64,000 nucleotides of DNA from Mesorhizobium sp. L-2-11. Lineage in GTDB: Bacteria > Pseudomonadota > Alphaproteobacteria > Rhizobiales > Rhizobiaceae. Positions within the stretch are counted from its first letter, which is position 1, and every line of letters begins with the position of its first letter. Shown here in pieces: positions 38,596 to 46,508 of this stretch. A model generated the notes under the pieces. It worked only from the letters and a program-made list of their open reading frames with translations, was not told the origin of the DNA and did no database searches. Position numbers and translations under genes: made by a program. Location of the stretch: positions 2,186,001-2,250,000 of the forward strand of contig NZ_AP023257.1 in NCBI RefSeq assembly GCF_016756595.1, written 5' to 3'.

Positions 38596-40785
38596 TTAAT
38601 TCGCGCTGGCGACCGGCGCCACCAGCGAGGTGATGCGGCGGATGGCGACGCGACGGTTCTCGCGCTCAGGCTCCGACGTGTCGACCTTGAGGTACTCCTC
38701 GCCATAGCCCTGTGTCGTCAGGTTCTCCGGCGGGATGCTGAAGGCGTTGGTCAGGGCTTCGGCGACCGCCTCCGCGCGACGGTCGGACAGGGCGAGGTTC
38801 GCCTCCGGCCTGCCGACGGCGTCGGTATGGCCCTCGATCAGGAAGGTTTCCGCCGGGTTCTTCTCCAGCAGCTTCTCCATGGCGCTGGCGACGCCTTCCA
38901 GTTTCTGCACCTCGGTCTCGGGGATCGAGGCTGAACCGAATTCGAAGTTCAGCGTGTCGAGGTCGATGCGGCGGGCGATGTCGCGCACGCGGGCCGAGCG
39001 CTTGACCTCGTCGATCGAGTAGAGGCGCTGCACCCTCTCCACCGGCGGCTGTTCGAGGAAGGCATAGTAGTCGTCCGGATCCTCGACCTCCTCGGAATCG
39101 AGAATGTACTCCTCGCGCGGAATGTCGATCCGAATCGGCGGCAGGTCGTCGCCCGGATCGCGCCAGTCGCCATCGTCCTCATAGTACCGCTCATCGACAT
39201 AGCTCAGCACATATTCGCGACCATCGGGCGCAATGCGTGAACGCTGGACGACATCGCCGTAGCGGTTGCGGATGGTGACGATCTGGATTCCATTGTCACG
39301 CTCGACGATTTCCCGGGTGCGATTGCCCGACAGTTCCTCGTAGTAGACATTCCGCGCGCCACGGCGCATGCGCGGGGTATCGTCGCTTTCCACGATCGTC
39401 TGGTTGTTGAACTGGAGGATAACGCGGTCTCCGAGTTCCCTGACGACGTCGACCCCTCGCGGGCGTGGACGGCGGCGAATGTCCTCGACCTCGGGCACAC
39501 GCTCGACGCGTCTGCCTTTTTCCTCGGTCGCCCGAACCATCCTCTCAAGCTTGATCGCCTGCTGGGCCGTCCTGTCGTCGGTGGGCGGCGGTCCCGGGTC
39601 GATCGGAGCCGGCTTCGGGGCTTCCGCCTGTTCGCCGTTCTGCTGGGTGGGCTGACCACCCGCGTCCTGGCCGACCGTCTCTTGCGTGTCCCTGCCGCCC
39701 TTGCGCTTGCGCCTAGCGTCCTTCTGGCTGTCGAACACGGGAGCCTCGCCTTGTGCCGGACCTTCGCCTTCGGCAGGCGCGGCCTGTTCGCGCTCGGCGG
39801 GCTGCTCGCCGGTTGAGGGCTGCTCTCCCGTCACCGGCTGTTCGTCGGCAGGCTTCTTGCCACGTTCCCTGGCCTGATCCCGGGGCTTGTCGCCCTCAGC
39901 GGGAGCCGTTTGCTGGTCGGTCGGAAGCGGCTCGGCCTGCTCGCCGGCTTGCTTCCTGGCTGGCTGTTCGGCCGGTGCGGCTTCCTGCTGCTGCTCCCGC
40001 TCGCGCTTCTTTCTGCGCGGTTCGGGCTGTTCGTCGCTGGCAGGTGCGGCCTGCTCGGCGGGTTTCTCGGCCGGTGCAGCTTCCTCTTGCTGCTCCCGCT
40101 CCCGCTTCTTTCTGCGCGGTTCGGGCTGTTCGTCGCTGGCAGGTGCGGCCTGCTCGGCGGGCCGTTCGGCCGGTGCGGCTTCCTGCTGCTGCTCCCGCTC
40201 GCGCTTCTTTCTACGCGGTTCGGGCTGTTCGTCGCTGGCAGGTGCGGCCTGCTCGGCGGGCCGTTCGGCCGGCGCGGCTTCCTCCTGCTGTTGGCGGTCG
40301 CGCTTCTTTCTGCGCGGTTCGGGCTGTTCGTCGCTGGCAGGTGCGGCCTGCTCGGCGGGCCGTTCGGCCGGCGCGGCTTCCTGCTGCTGCTCCCGCTCCC
40401 GCTTCTTTCTGCGCGGTTCGGGCTGTTCGTCGCTGGCAGGTGCGGCCCGCTCGGCGGGTGCGGCTTCTTGTTGTTGCTGCTCGCGCTTCTTCCTGCGCTG
40501 GCCGCCCTGCTGCTCCTCACCGGAAGGCGCGGCCTGTTCCGCGGGCGCCGATTCAGCCTGCCGCTCGCGCTTCTTGCGAGGCTTCTGCTCCGGTTCCGCT
40601 TGCGGTGGGCAGCCTTCCGCCGCTTCGCCTTCGGGGCAATTCGATTGCACGGGGATCAACGGCGTGGCGGTACTCTGCGGTGGGTCGAACGCGGCGCTGC
40701 CCTGCAACGGGAATGCGCCCAACGGCGCGGACGCCATCAGCAGGCCAAGTGCCGTGCCTGCCAGAATCCGTGGTTGGCGTTTCAT
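38596..40785 (-). CDS. OmpA-family outer-membrane protein with long charged repeat region
   Basis: 729 aa from ATG 40785, with AAGGAGG ahead. Signal peptide about 1-25. Residues 60-330 are low-complexity, Gln/Glu/Lys/Arg/Pro-rich, including five 33-aa repeats at 115-279 (APASDEQPEPRRKKREREQQ core). A middle domain (about 430-560) contains RPRPRGVDVVRELGDRVILQ. The C-terminal OmpA/MotB peptidoglycan-binding domain has FLIEGHTDAVGRPEANLALS and DRRAEAV. It probably anchors the outer membrane to peptidoglycan, the repeats spanning the periplasm. Confidence 0.85.
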   Translation of the reverse strand: MKRQPRILAGTALGLLMASAPLGAFPLQGSAAFDPPQSTATPLIPVQSNCPEGEAAEGCPPQAEPEQKPRKKRERQAESAPAEQAAPSGEEQQGGQRRKKREQQQQEAAPAERAAPASDEQPEPRRKKREREQQQEAAPAERPAEQAAPASDEQPEPRRKKRDRQQQEEAAPAERPAEQAAPASDEQPEPRRKKREREQQQEAAPAERPAEQAAPASDEQPEPRRKKREREQQEEAAPAEKPAEQAAPASDEQPEPRRKKREREQQQEAAPAEQPARKQAGEQAEPLPTDQQTAPAEGDKPRDQARERGKKPADEQPVTGEQPSTGEQPAEREQAAPAEGEGPAQGEAPVFDSQKDARRKRKGGRDTQETVGQDAGGQPTQQNGEQAEAPKPAPIDPGPPPTDDRTAQQAIKLERMVRATEEKGRRVERVPEVEDIRRRPRPRGVDVVRELGDRVILQFNNQTIVESDDTPRMRRGARNVYYEELSGNRTREIVERDNGIQIVTIRNRYGDVVQRSRIAPDGREYVLSYVDERYYEDDGDWRDPGDDLPPIRIDIPREEYILDSEEVEDPDDYYAFLEQPPVERVQRLYSIDEVKRSARVRDIARRIDLDTLNFEFGSASIPETEVQKLEGVASAMEKLLEKNPAETFLIEGHTDAVGRPEANLALSDRRAEAVAEALTNAFSIPPENLTTQGYGEEYLKVDTSEPERENRRVAIRRITSLVAPVASAN
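39949..40443 (-). repeat. Five tandem 99-bp units coding 33-aa repeats
   Basis: Units correspond to residues 115-147, 148-180, 181-213, 214-246 and 247-279, nearly identical at the DNA level. A sixth, degenerate unit lies at residues 82-114 (40444-40542). High similarity allows in-frame expansion or loss by recombination. Confidence 0.9.
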
Positions 40786-40996
40786 CAAAAATCCTCCTTT
40801 GGCGTCCCATCCCGGCCCAAACTGTTCATCAACCGGATTGGTTCCGGTTAGTGGGCATTAACGGCTACGAAGGGCAATTGGCCGGCGTTTTGAAGGCGAC
40901 TTCGTGTTATTCCTATGGTGCCGGCCTATGGCGCTGGCCGGGTCTGCGTCTGTTGCGGTGCTTGACCTTCACCCGGCCAGGGGCCACATCCCGTCG

Positions 40997-41443
40997 ATGG
41001 AAACGCCGTTCTGGAAAACCAAGGCGCTCGAGGCGATGACCCCGGCCGAGTGGGAATCGCTTTGTGACGGCTGCGGCAAATGCTGCCTGTCGAAACTCGA
41101 GGACGAAGACACCGGCGCGATTTACTGGACGAGCGTCGGCTGCCGGCTGTTCGACGCCGAAACTTGTCGCTGTTCCGATTATGCCAACCGGTTGGCACGC
41201 GTCCCGGACTGCGTCGGGCTGACGCCGCAGAATGTGCGCACCATCAGTTGGCTGCCCAAGACCTGCGCCTACCGGCTGGTCGCCGAGGGCCACGATCTCT
41301 ACTGGTGGCATAGGCTGGTGTCAGGCAGTGCCGAGACGGTGCATGAGGCCGGCATCTCCATGCGCGGCCGGGTCAGCGCCAGCGAGACCGATCTTGCCGA
41401 GCCGGACGACTATTTCGAGCACATGCTGGACGACGAGCCCTAG
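40997..41443 (+). CDS. YcgN/UPF0260 cysteine-cluster protein
   Basis: 148 aa from ATG 40997; the frame opens earlier. A Cys cluster begins with [15 protein letters not shown] and continues with [19 protein letters not shown], then [16 protein letters not shown]. This is the UPF0260 signature. The conserved cysteines probably bind a metal such as zinc or an Fe-S centre; the function is unknown. Confidence 0.92.
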   Translation: METPFWKTKALEAMTPAEWESLCDGCGKCCLSKLEDEDTGAIYWTSVGCRLFDAETCRCSDYANRLARVPDCVGLTPQNVRTISWLPKTCAYRLVAEGHDLYWWHRLVSGSAETVHEAGISMRGRVSASETDLAEPDDYFEHMLDDEP

Positions 41444-41685
41444 CGACGGGCCTTCAGGACCCGGAACCGGCTGCCCGACAGCGCGTTTTCCACCAAAATG
41501 GTTCAGAACCGACCGGATTGTCCAGAACCGGAAAGCCGAGAAGACTGCGCAAACATGAACCCGAAATGAACGGCCGGTTCGTAAAAAGTTCAGATACGCA
41601 AGCGCATTCTCCTCGCCATCGGTTCGACCAAGACATGATTGGTTCGATCAAAGGCGGGCGGAAGCCCTGAACAAGGAGAGAAGAC

Positions 41686-42048
41686 ATGTTCAACACGATC
41701 AAGACGGCGGCCCTTTCAGCGCTTATCGGCCTCGGCACGCTTGCCGCCATTCCCGCCACAGCCCATGCAGACAGCATCTATCTCGGCTTCGGCAACGATT
41801 ATGATCCGCGCGTCGGCGTCTATACCGGCGATGACGATGGTTATTACCGCGAACGCCGCCGCGAACGCGACTGGCGCCGGTCCTGCTCGCCAAACCGCGC
41901 CCTCGGCAAGGCAGAGCGCATGGGTCTGCGCCGCGCCCGTATCGTCGACGTCAGCCGCCGCACCGTCAAAGTAGCGGGCCGCCAGTACGGCGACCGCGTG
42001 CTGGTCGTGTTTGCCAACGAGCGCGGCTGCCCGGTCCTTTACCGGTAA
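41686..42048 (+). CDS. Small secreted protein of unknown function
   Basis: 120 aa with AAGGAGAG before the ATG. The signal peptide (MFNTIKTAALSALIGLGTLA) is cleaved after about AHA. The mature part has an Arg-rich stretch (ERRRERDWRRS) and a C-terminal beta domain (RRTVKVAGRQYGDRVLVVFA) with two Cys (SCSPNR, GCPVL) that may form a disulfide. Similar short exported proteins occur in Mesorhizobium without known function. A terminator follows. Confidence 0.75.
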   Translation: MFNTIKTAALSALIGLGTLAAIPATAHADSIYLGFGNDYDPRVGVYTGDDDGYYRERRRERDWRRSCSPNRALGKAERMGLRRARIVDVSRRTVKVAGRQYGDRVLVVFANERGCPVLYR

Positions 42049-42078
42049 ATGTTCATCCACCGGCAAGGGTGCGGCTCG

Positions 42079-42114
42079 AAAAAACCCGGAGGATCGGTCC
42101 TCCGGGGTTTTTTT
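42079..42114. terminator. Bidirectional rho-independent terminator
   Basis: AAAAAACCCGGAGGA-TCGG-TCCTCCGGGGTTTTTTT has a long stem with A- and T-tracts on either side, between the convergent secreted-protein and SIMPL genes. Confidence 0.9.
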
Positions 42115-42167
42115 CATGCAGCAAAGTCAATGGTGCCGCAACAGGGCCGAACCACTTCAGATGGCGG

Positions 42168-42878
42168 TCACTTCAACTCGAAAGTGACGGTGACCTGCAC
42201 CGTGTAGGAATTCTCGCCAGCCTGCACCGGAACCGATTCGCGGGCCGCATCAAAGGCCTTGGCGTTCATCGGTATCGGCGGCGGCGGGACATTCTGGTCG
42301 GTGATTTCCAGCACCCGCCCGATGCTGACGCCGGCGGCTTCGGCCAGCGTCCTGGCTTTGGCCATGGCGTCGGCGACCGCCTTCTTGCGGGCTTCGGTGA
42401 GAGTTGCCGTTGGATCCTCGTTGGAGAACGAGATGCCGCCGCCCTGGTTGACGCCGAGCGATACCGCCCTGTCGAGAATCTCGCCTGTCTTGTCGATGTC
42501 GCGGATGCGCACCGAAAGCGTGTTGGCCACCTGGTAGGCGATGAGTTCGGCCTCCTGGCTGCCGTCCGGCTTGTTGGTATAATTGTAGCGCGGGCTGATC
42601 TGGATGCCGGCTGTCTGCAGGTCGCGCTCCTTGATGCCGGCCGACTTCATTGCGGCGATCACCGAAGCCATGGCGTCGTTGTTGGCATCGAGCGCGGCTC
42701 GCGCGGTCTTGGCCTCGCGCATGACGCTGAGCGTCAGCAGCGCCAGATCGGGGGCCGCGGTCGCTTCGCCTTCGCCAGTGACGACGATGCGGGGCGGCGG
42801 CGGCGAATCGGCGGCGCCGGCGATCGCCGGAAACGCGATTGCGGCGGCGAGCGCCAAGGGCAAAAGATGTCTGGTCAT
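42168..42878 (-). CDS. SIMPL-domain (DUF541) periplasmic protein
   Basis: 236 aa. The signal peptide is cleaved after AGA. The SIMPL/DUF541 domain includes RIVVTGEGEATAAPDLALLT, LQTAGIQISPRYNYTNKPDG, LDRAVSLGVNQGGGISFSNE and KARTLAEAAGVSIGRVLEI. The E. coli member YggE affects oxidative stress; BP26 of Brucella is a channel-forming relative and immunodominant antigen. The exact role here is unknown. Confidence 0.9.
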   Translation of the reverse strand: MTRHLLPLALAAAIAFPAIAGAADSPPPPRIVVTGEGEATAAPDLALLTLSVMREAKTARAALDANNDAMASVIAAMKSAGIKERDLQTAGIQISPRYNYTNKPDGSQEAELIAYQVANTLSVRIRDIDKTGEILDRAVSLGVNQGGGISFSNEDPTATLTEARKKAVADAMAKARTLAEAAGVSIGRVLEITDQNVPPPPIPMNAKAFDAARESVPVQAGENSYTVQVTVTFELK

Positions 42879-42981
42879 AAAAAAACTCCTCGGTCTGCGA
42901 TCCAGTCGCGCCTGTCGACTACCGCATCAGCCCAAGAATCGGAATCGATTTCGGGAAGCACGCTGCGTAGATTCAAAAGCG

Positions 42982-43025
42982 TTAGAGCGTATTTTTCGCG
43001 TCTAAGTGGACGCATGTCGCTCTAA
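42982..43025. repeat. Nested inverted repeat upstream of the tRNA
   Basis: The outer arms TTAGAGCG and CGCTCTAA enclose an inner GCGTC...GACGC pair. It is a frequent rhizobial palindrome type. The rest of 42879-43117 shows no gene. Confidence 0.6.
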
Positions 43026-43117
43026 TGCCTGAATATGGGCTGATTTGGACGATTTCGGCCAGCCCATCCGGAAAGCCTTGTGCGATTCGGGGAAAAACAT
43101 TAATCCAGCCGCGTGTG

Positions 43118-43193
43118 GGGCCTGTAGCTCAATGGTTAGAGCCGGCGGCTCATAACCGCTTGGTTGGGGGTTCGAGTCCCTCCGGGCCCACCA
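43118..43193 (+). tRNA. tRNA with CAU anticodon, probably tRNA-Ile2 (lysidine type)
   Basis: 76 nt including encoded CCA. The acceptor stem GGGCCTG pairs with CGGGCCC (one G-U). The D-loop is AGCTCAATGGTTAGAGC, the anticodon loop CTCATAA, and the T-arm GGTTCGAGTCC. The run TTAGAGC-GGCGG-CTCATAA-CCGCTTGGT closely follows E. coli ileX, which favours isoleucine (AUA) after lysidine modification over elongator Met. It lacks initiator features. Its 3' end serves as the attachment site for the islands that follow. Confidence 0.93.
43179..43193 (+). other. att core in the tRNA 3' end
   Basis: CCTCCGGGCCCACCA recurs exactly at 61633-61647 and with one mismatch (T for C) at 52754-52768. It is the left boundary of island A and keeps the tRNA intact after integration. 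Confidence 0.8.
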
Positions 43194-43374
43194 GCTTATT
43201 ATATATCAGTACGTTACGCTTAATTCTTCGAGATTGAATTGAGCGTTGTTGGGATAAGTTCGTGAGTTTTGAATGAAATGATTTTGGGGCCTCTTCGTCA
43301 ATGTTCTCCGTCTTGTTGATGGCACCTGTCACACGTAGCTCAAGCCTCCGGATTTCGAAAGGCCCCTCAGAGAT

Positions 43375-43415
43375 GCGTGCGGTGATCGGCGGCAACGACG
43401 TGCGAATAGGCGGGT
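43375..43415. repeat. Left-end conserved block of island A
   Basis: The block cggcggcaacgacgtgcgaa with flanks starts 182 bases after the tRNA att core. A copy with about three mismatches in 41 starts 181 bases after the second att core (52949-52989). Weaker similarity extends over about 250 bases on both islands. Confidence 0.75.
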
Positions 43416-43598
43416 CTTGTGACCCCGAAGCGGACTCTCAATTCGTAAAACGCGTGCGGCCGCTTTGCGCCCGATCTCGGCCGTTGCGGTCAACTTTGTG
43501 TTGCCTGAAAGCGGCCATTGCCGTCGGCGGGCTGGACGTCGCCGCTGTGCTAACAAAGCAGACACACACGACGGACATGAACCAACAATCAGCAGGAG

Positions 43599-44561
43599 CT
43601 AGATGGCCTGCGGCACGTAGTCGCTCGCCTCGATCGGCATCACAGTCCTTAATAGCTCGACCGATTTCTTTACCCCTTCGAGCCGGGACAACATGACATC
43701 CTCGTGTTCGATCGAGAGCCAGCCGTCATAGCCGGCCATTCGCAGCCGGTAGCAGAAGGAGCGCCACCACTCCTCGCCGTGTCAGAAGCCCAGGGTGATA
43801 TAGCTCCACGAACGTGCCGGAATGTCCATCAGCGAACCGTTCTCCAGGAGGCTGGTCGTCGCCTGCTTCGGAGCGTTGAGGAACGTGTCCTTGGCATGAA
43901 CGTGGAAGATCGCGTCTCCCAGTGCATCGACTGCCGCGACCGGATCGGCGCCCATCCAGAACAGATGGCTTGGATCGAGATTTGCCCCCACGACCGGGCC
44001 GATCTCGGCGCGCAGGCGAAGCAGCGACGGCACGTTGTAGACCAACTGGTTGCCGTGCAGCTCGATGGCGAGTTGATCGACGCCACTCGCCTTCGCCAGC
44101 TTCGCAAGTCCATGCCAGTACGGCAGGAGCACGTCTTCCCACTGCCATCTCAGGATGGTCTGCGTCTCCGGCGGCCACGACGATACGATCCAGTTCGGCG
44201 TCTTCTCGCCCGGTGCGCCGCTTGGCAGTCCAGACATGAGGCAGACCTTCTTCACGCCAATTTCGCCGGCAATGCGGATCGTCTCCTCGAGGCAGGCAGA
44301 CTGGGTGCCGCCCGAAACGGGATGCAGCTGATTGCCGTTGGCGTTGAGTGCGACGATCTCCAATCCACGGCTGGCGAAGGCCTTCAAGAAAGCCGTTCGG
44401 GCTTGAGGACCGGCCTTCATCCGTTCGAGATCGAAGTGCGGCGCCGAGGACCAATTACCTGTATTGACTTCAACACCGTCCAGGCCGAGTTCGGCAGCAA
44501 CGTCGAGGACTTCCTCGAAGCTCAATTGTGCGAGGGAGTCGGATACAAACCCCAATTTCAT
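43599..44561 (-). pseudogene. Sugar phosphate isomerase/epimerase with in-frame TGA
   Basis: A TIM-barrel (IolE/xylose-isomerase-like) protein starting MKLGFVSDSLAQLSFEEVLD. It has metal-ligand segments LAIELHGNQLVYN, VGANLDPSHLFWMG and IFHVHAKDT. Reading stops at TGA (43782-43784) after SYITLGF, but the same frame continues HGEEWWRSFCYRLRMAGYDG and WLSIEHEDVML to a normal stop at 43599, 320 codons in all. Relatives usually have Gly at the stop position. The 259-aa product would lack the last barrel elements. It is the final gene of the sugar cluster. Confidence 0.85.
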
Positions 44562-44563
44562 TG

Positions 44564-44899
44564 CTAGTCCCTCGTTTGCCTGGCCTTCAGAACTTCTCGC
44601 TGGAAAAATCTGCGAAGTTCCGCGTAGTTCTGGAAGCCGAGCGCTGCCGCGAAGCGCGTCACCGAACTCGGCGAAACGTCAAGAAGGCCAGCCACTCGGC
44701 GGCCGTTGCTCATTGCTATCTCGGCTGGGTGCTCCAGCGCGAAACGGGTTATGCGCATGCTCACTTTCGACAGAGTGGTGGGGTTGCTCAGCACCCACCG
44801 TATCAGCGCCGCCATGTCCTCGGGCGGATCGCACGCGACCGACGCGTTTCCGGGCTCGGGGGCACGTCGCGATTCGGATGTTGCGGCGAGGCTCCTCAT
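44564..44899 (-). CDS. RpiR-type HTH protein lacking the SIS domain
   Basis: 111 aa. The RpiR N-terminal HTH_6 domain is complete: TTLSKVSMRITRFALEHPAE then GLLDVSPSSVTRFAAALGFQ and NYAELRRFFQREV. Normal RpiR proteins continue about 170 residues with a sugar-binding SIS domain, absent here. It overlaps the dehydrogenase gene by four bases (ATGA) and lies two bases from the isomerase gene. It could still bind DNA but would not sense a sugar phosphate. Confidence 0.8.
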   Translation of the reverse strand: MRSLAATSESRRAPEPGNASVACDPPEDMAALIRWVLSNPTTLSKVSMRITRFALEHPAEIAMSNGRRVAGLLDVSPSSVTRFAAALGFQNYAELRRFFQREVLKARQTRD

Positions 44900-45918
44900 C
44901 GATGCATCCGCCTTTGGTACAGGGCGGGCTTGGCTTCCAAAACGACATTCACACGCCCGCCCGTTGCGAGCGCCTCGACGCCTGCTTCCGCGACCAGCGC
45001 GGCGCAGTAGCCATCCCAGGCGTCGGCCGCCACGGCGTGGAACACACCTGACCGGACGAATTCCAGGAACGCTCTATTCTGGAGCCTGTAGGCCTCGGCG
45101 AAACGCGGCCGCCAGTCAGTGGCATAGCGTTCGAGCGACTGCATGGACAGATTGTAGCGGGCGTGTATCGGTCCGTTGAGGAAGACTGACCCCTTCTCGC
45201 CGACCAGCTCGCCCCGCACGTCGTAGCCATAGGCGGCGTTGTTATTGATCTCGATGTTGACGAGCTGGCCGGTCGTCGTTTCGAGCACCATGAAAACTGG
45301 CGCACCCGTCTTCGACGCGTCCACGACGGAGGGCTGGAAGACGGAGATCGACCGGTAGTCGGAGCCGAGCACGAAGCGCGCGACGTCGAATTCGTGCGGA
45401 GCCGAGTTGGTGATCGCCATTTGGCCGGTAAAGTTCGCCGGCGCTTCGACGTTGCGGTGGAAGTTGTGCATCATGATCGCCCGCCCGAGCGCCCCGTCGT
45501 CGAGCGCGGATTTCATCTCGGCGTAGGACGGGTCGAAGCGGCGCATGAAGCCGAGCTGAACAAACTGTCGCCCGCACGAGGTCTCGGTCTTGATCACGTC
45601 GAGACACTCCCTGGCGCTTTGCGACAATGGCTTCTCGCACAGCGCGGGCTTGCCAGCTTCGATCGCAGCGAGCGACAGGGGAGCGTGGGTTTCGTCCGGG
45701 CTCGCGATCAGCACGGCGTCGACATCGCTCCGCCTGATGGTATCGAGGGAATCGGTTGCGACATCGACCGCACCGAAGTCGTCAGCGACCTTCCGTGCGC
45801 GTTCCAGCGATGCGTCGCAGATCACCTGCAGCTTCGCGCCCGGCAGGCTCTCGGCGACAATCCGGGCATGGTCGGCGCCCATTACACCTGCGCCGATGAT
45901 CGCCAGCCTGATCGACAT
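44896..45918 (-). CDS. Gfo/Idh/MocA-family oxidoreductase, inositol dehydrogenase-like
   Basis: 340 aa from ATG 45918, with GAGG seven bases ahead. The N-terminal Rossmann motif is IRLAIIGAGVMGADHARIVA; the sugar-binding EKP motif is ALCEKPLSQSA; the catalytic-region stretch is MRRFDPSYAEMK and SAPHEFDVARFVLG. These enzymes oxidise a sugar or inositol with NAD. Next to a sugar ABC transporter and a TIM-barrel isomerase, it suggests a polyol or sugar catabolic module; the specific sugar is not predictable. Confidence 0.9.
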   Translation of the reverse strand: MSIRLAIIGAGVMGADHARIVAESLPGAKLQVICDASLERARKVADDFGAVDVATDSLDTIRRSDVDAVLIASPDETHAPLSLAAIEAGKPALCEKPLSQSARECLDVIKTETSCGRQFVQLGFMRRFDPSYAEMKSALDDGALGRAIMMHNFHRNVEAPANFTGQMAITNSAPHEFDVARFVLGSDYRSISVFQPSVVDASKTGAPVFMVLETTTGQLVNIEINNNAAYGYDVRGELVGEKGSVFLNGPIHARYNLSMQSLERYATDWRPRFAEAYRLQNRAFLEFVRSGVFHAVAADAWDGYCAALVAEAGVEALATGGRVNVVLEAKPALYQRRMHR

Positions 45919-45928
45919 CTGCAATCCT

Positions 45929-46508
45929 CTATTTCTTGAGCGCCCACTGCCGGAGCGATTGATCTCCGTAGGCTGCGAGCACGACGATGATCCCCAGGAA
46001 GAGCAGGAACCACTGCGGCGCCACGCCCATCACCACGAGGTAGGACTGAATCGACGAGAGAACGAAGGCGCCGAGCAGTGCCCCGACGAGCGAGATCCGC
46101 CCTCCAGCCAGCAGGCACCCGCCCAGGACGCAGGATGCAATCGCCTGCAGCTCCATGAGCCTTCCCATCGAGCCATCGGCGAAGCCGAGCTTGCCCGCTT
46201 CCAGCGTTCCGGCGAAGGCGGCGAGCGCGCCGCAGATGACAAAGGCGGAAAGCTTGACGCGACCGACACGGACCCCGCGCGAATGGGCGCTGTCTGCCGA
46301 CCCACCTACGGCAAGCAGCCGGTTCCCGAAAGGCATCGCGGTGAGTACCACGGTCAAAAGGACCAGAAGCAGGATCAGCCAGTAGAGCGCGGTGTTGAAG
46401 CCGAGGAACTCGCCGCCGCCGAGGATCTCGAAACTCCGGCCCTTGCGCGCCGCATAAGGAATGGAGAAGGAAAACCCCTCGGTCAGCGCGATGGCAATGC
46501 CGCGAAAG
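45929..46508 (-). pseudogene. 3' part of sugar ABC permease, split by IS256
   Basis: This half supplies the last membrane helices of a RbsC/FrcC-type permease: RGIAIALTEGFSFSIPYAAR, FNTALYWLILLLVLLTVVLT and LMELQAIASCVLGGCLLAGG. The other half is at 47940-48342. Removing the IS and one target copy gives an unbroken 975-nt, 324-aa frame, so the gene was functional until the insertion. Confidence 0.92.

Noticed and set aside
39949..40443. Regular repeats suggesting a CRISPR array
   Set aside because: The 99-bp units are contiguous without unique spacers and encode in-frame protein repeats; no cas gene is nearby.
39753..41039. 428-aa Arg/Ala/Pro-rich frame antisense to the OmpA-like gene
   Set aside because: A mirror of the repeat region; low complexity and no start signal, while the minus-strand gene has a signal peptide and OmpA domain.
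43118..43193. Initiator tRNA-Met
   Set aside because: The acceptor stem begins with a G-C pair rather than the initiator mismatch, and the anticodon arm follows the ileX pattern.
43150..43565. Small minus-strand frames just after the tRNA as an integrase or excisionase
   Set aside because: They contain no tyrosine-recombinase or MerR/AlpA-like motif, and the first overlaps the tRNA itself.
43782..43784. TGA read as selenocysteine
   Set aside because: Neighbouring family members do not use Cys/Sec there, no SECIS-like hairpin is evident just after it, and other genes of the operon are also damaged.
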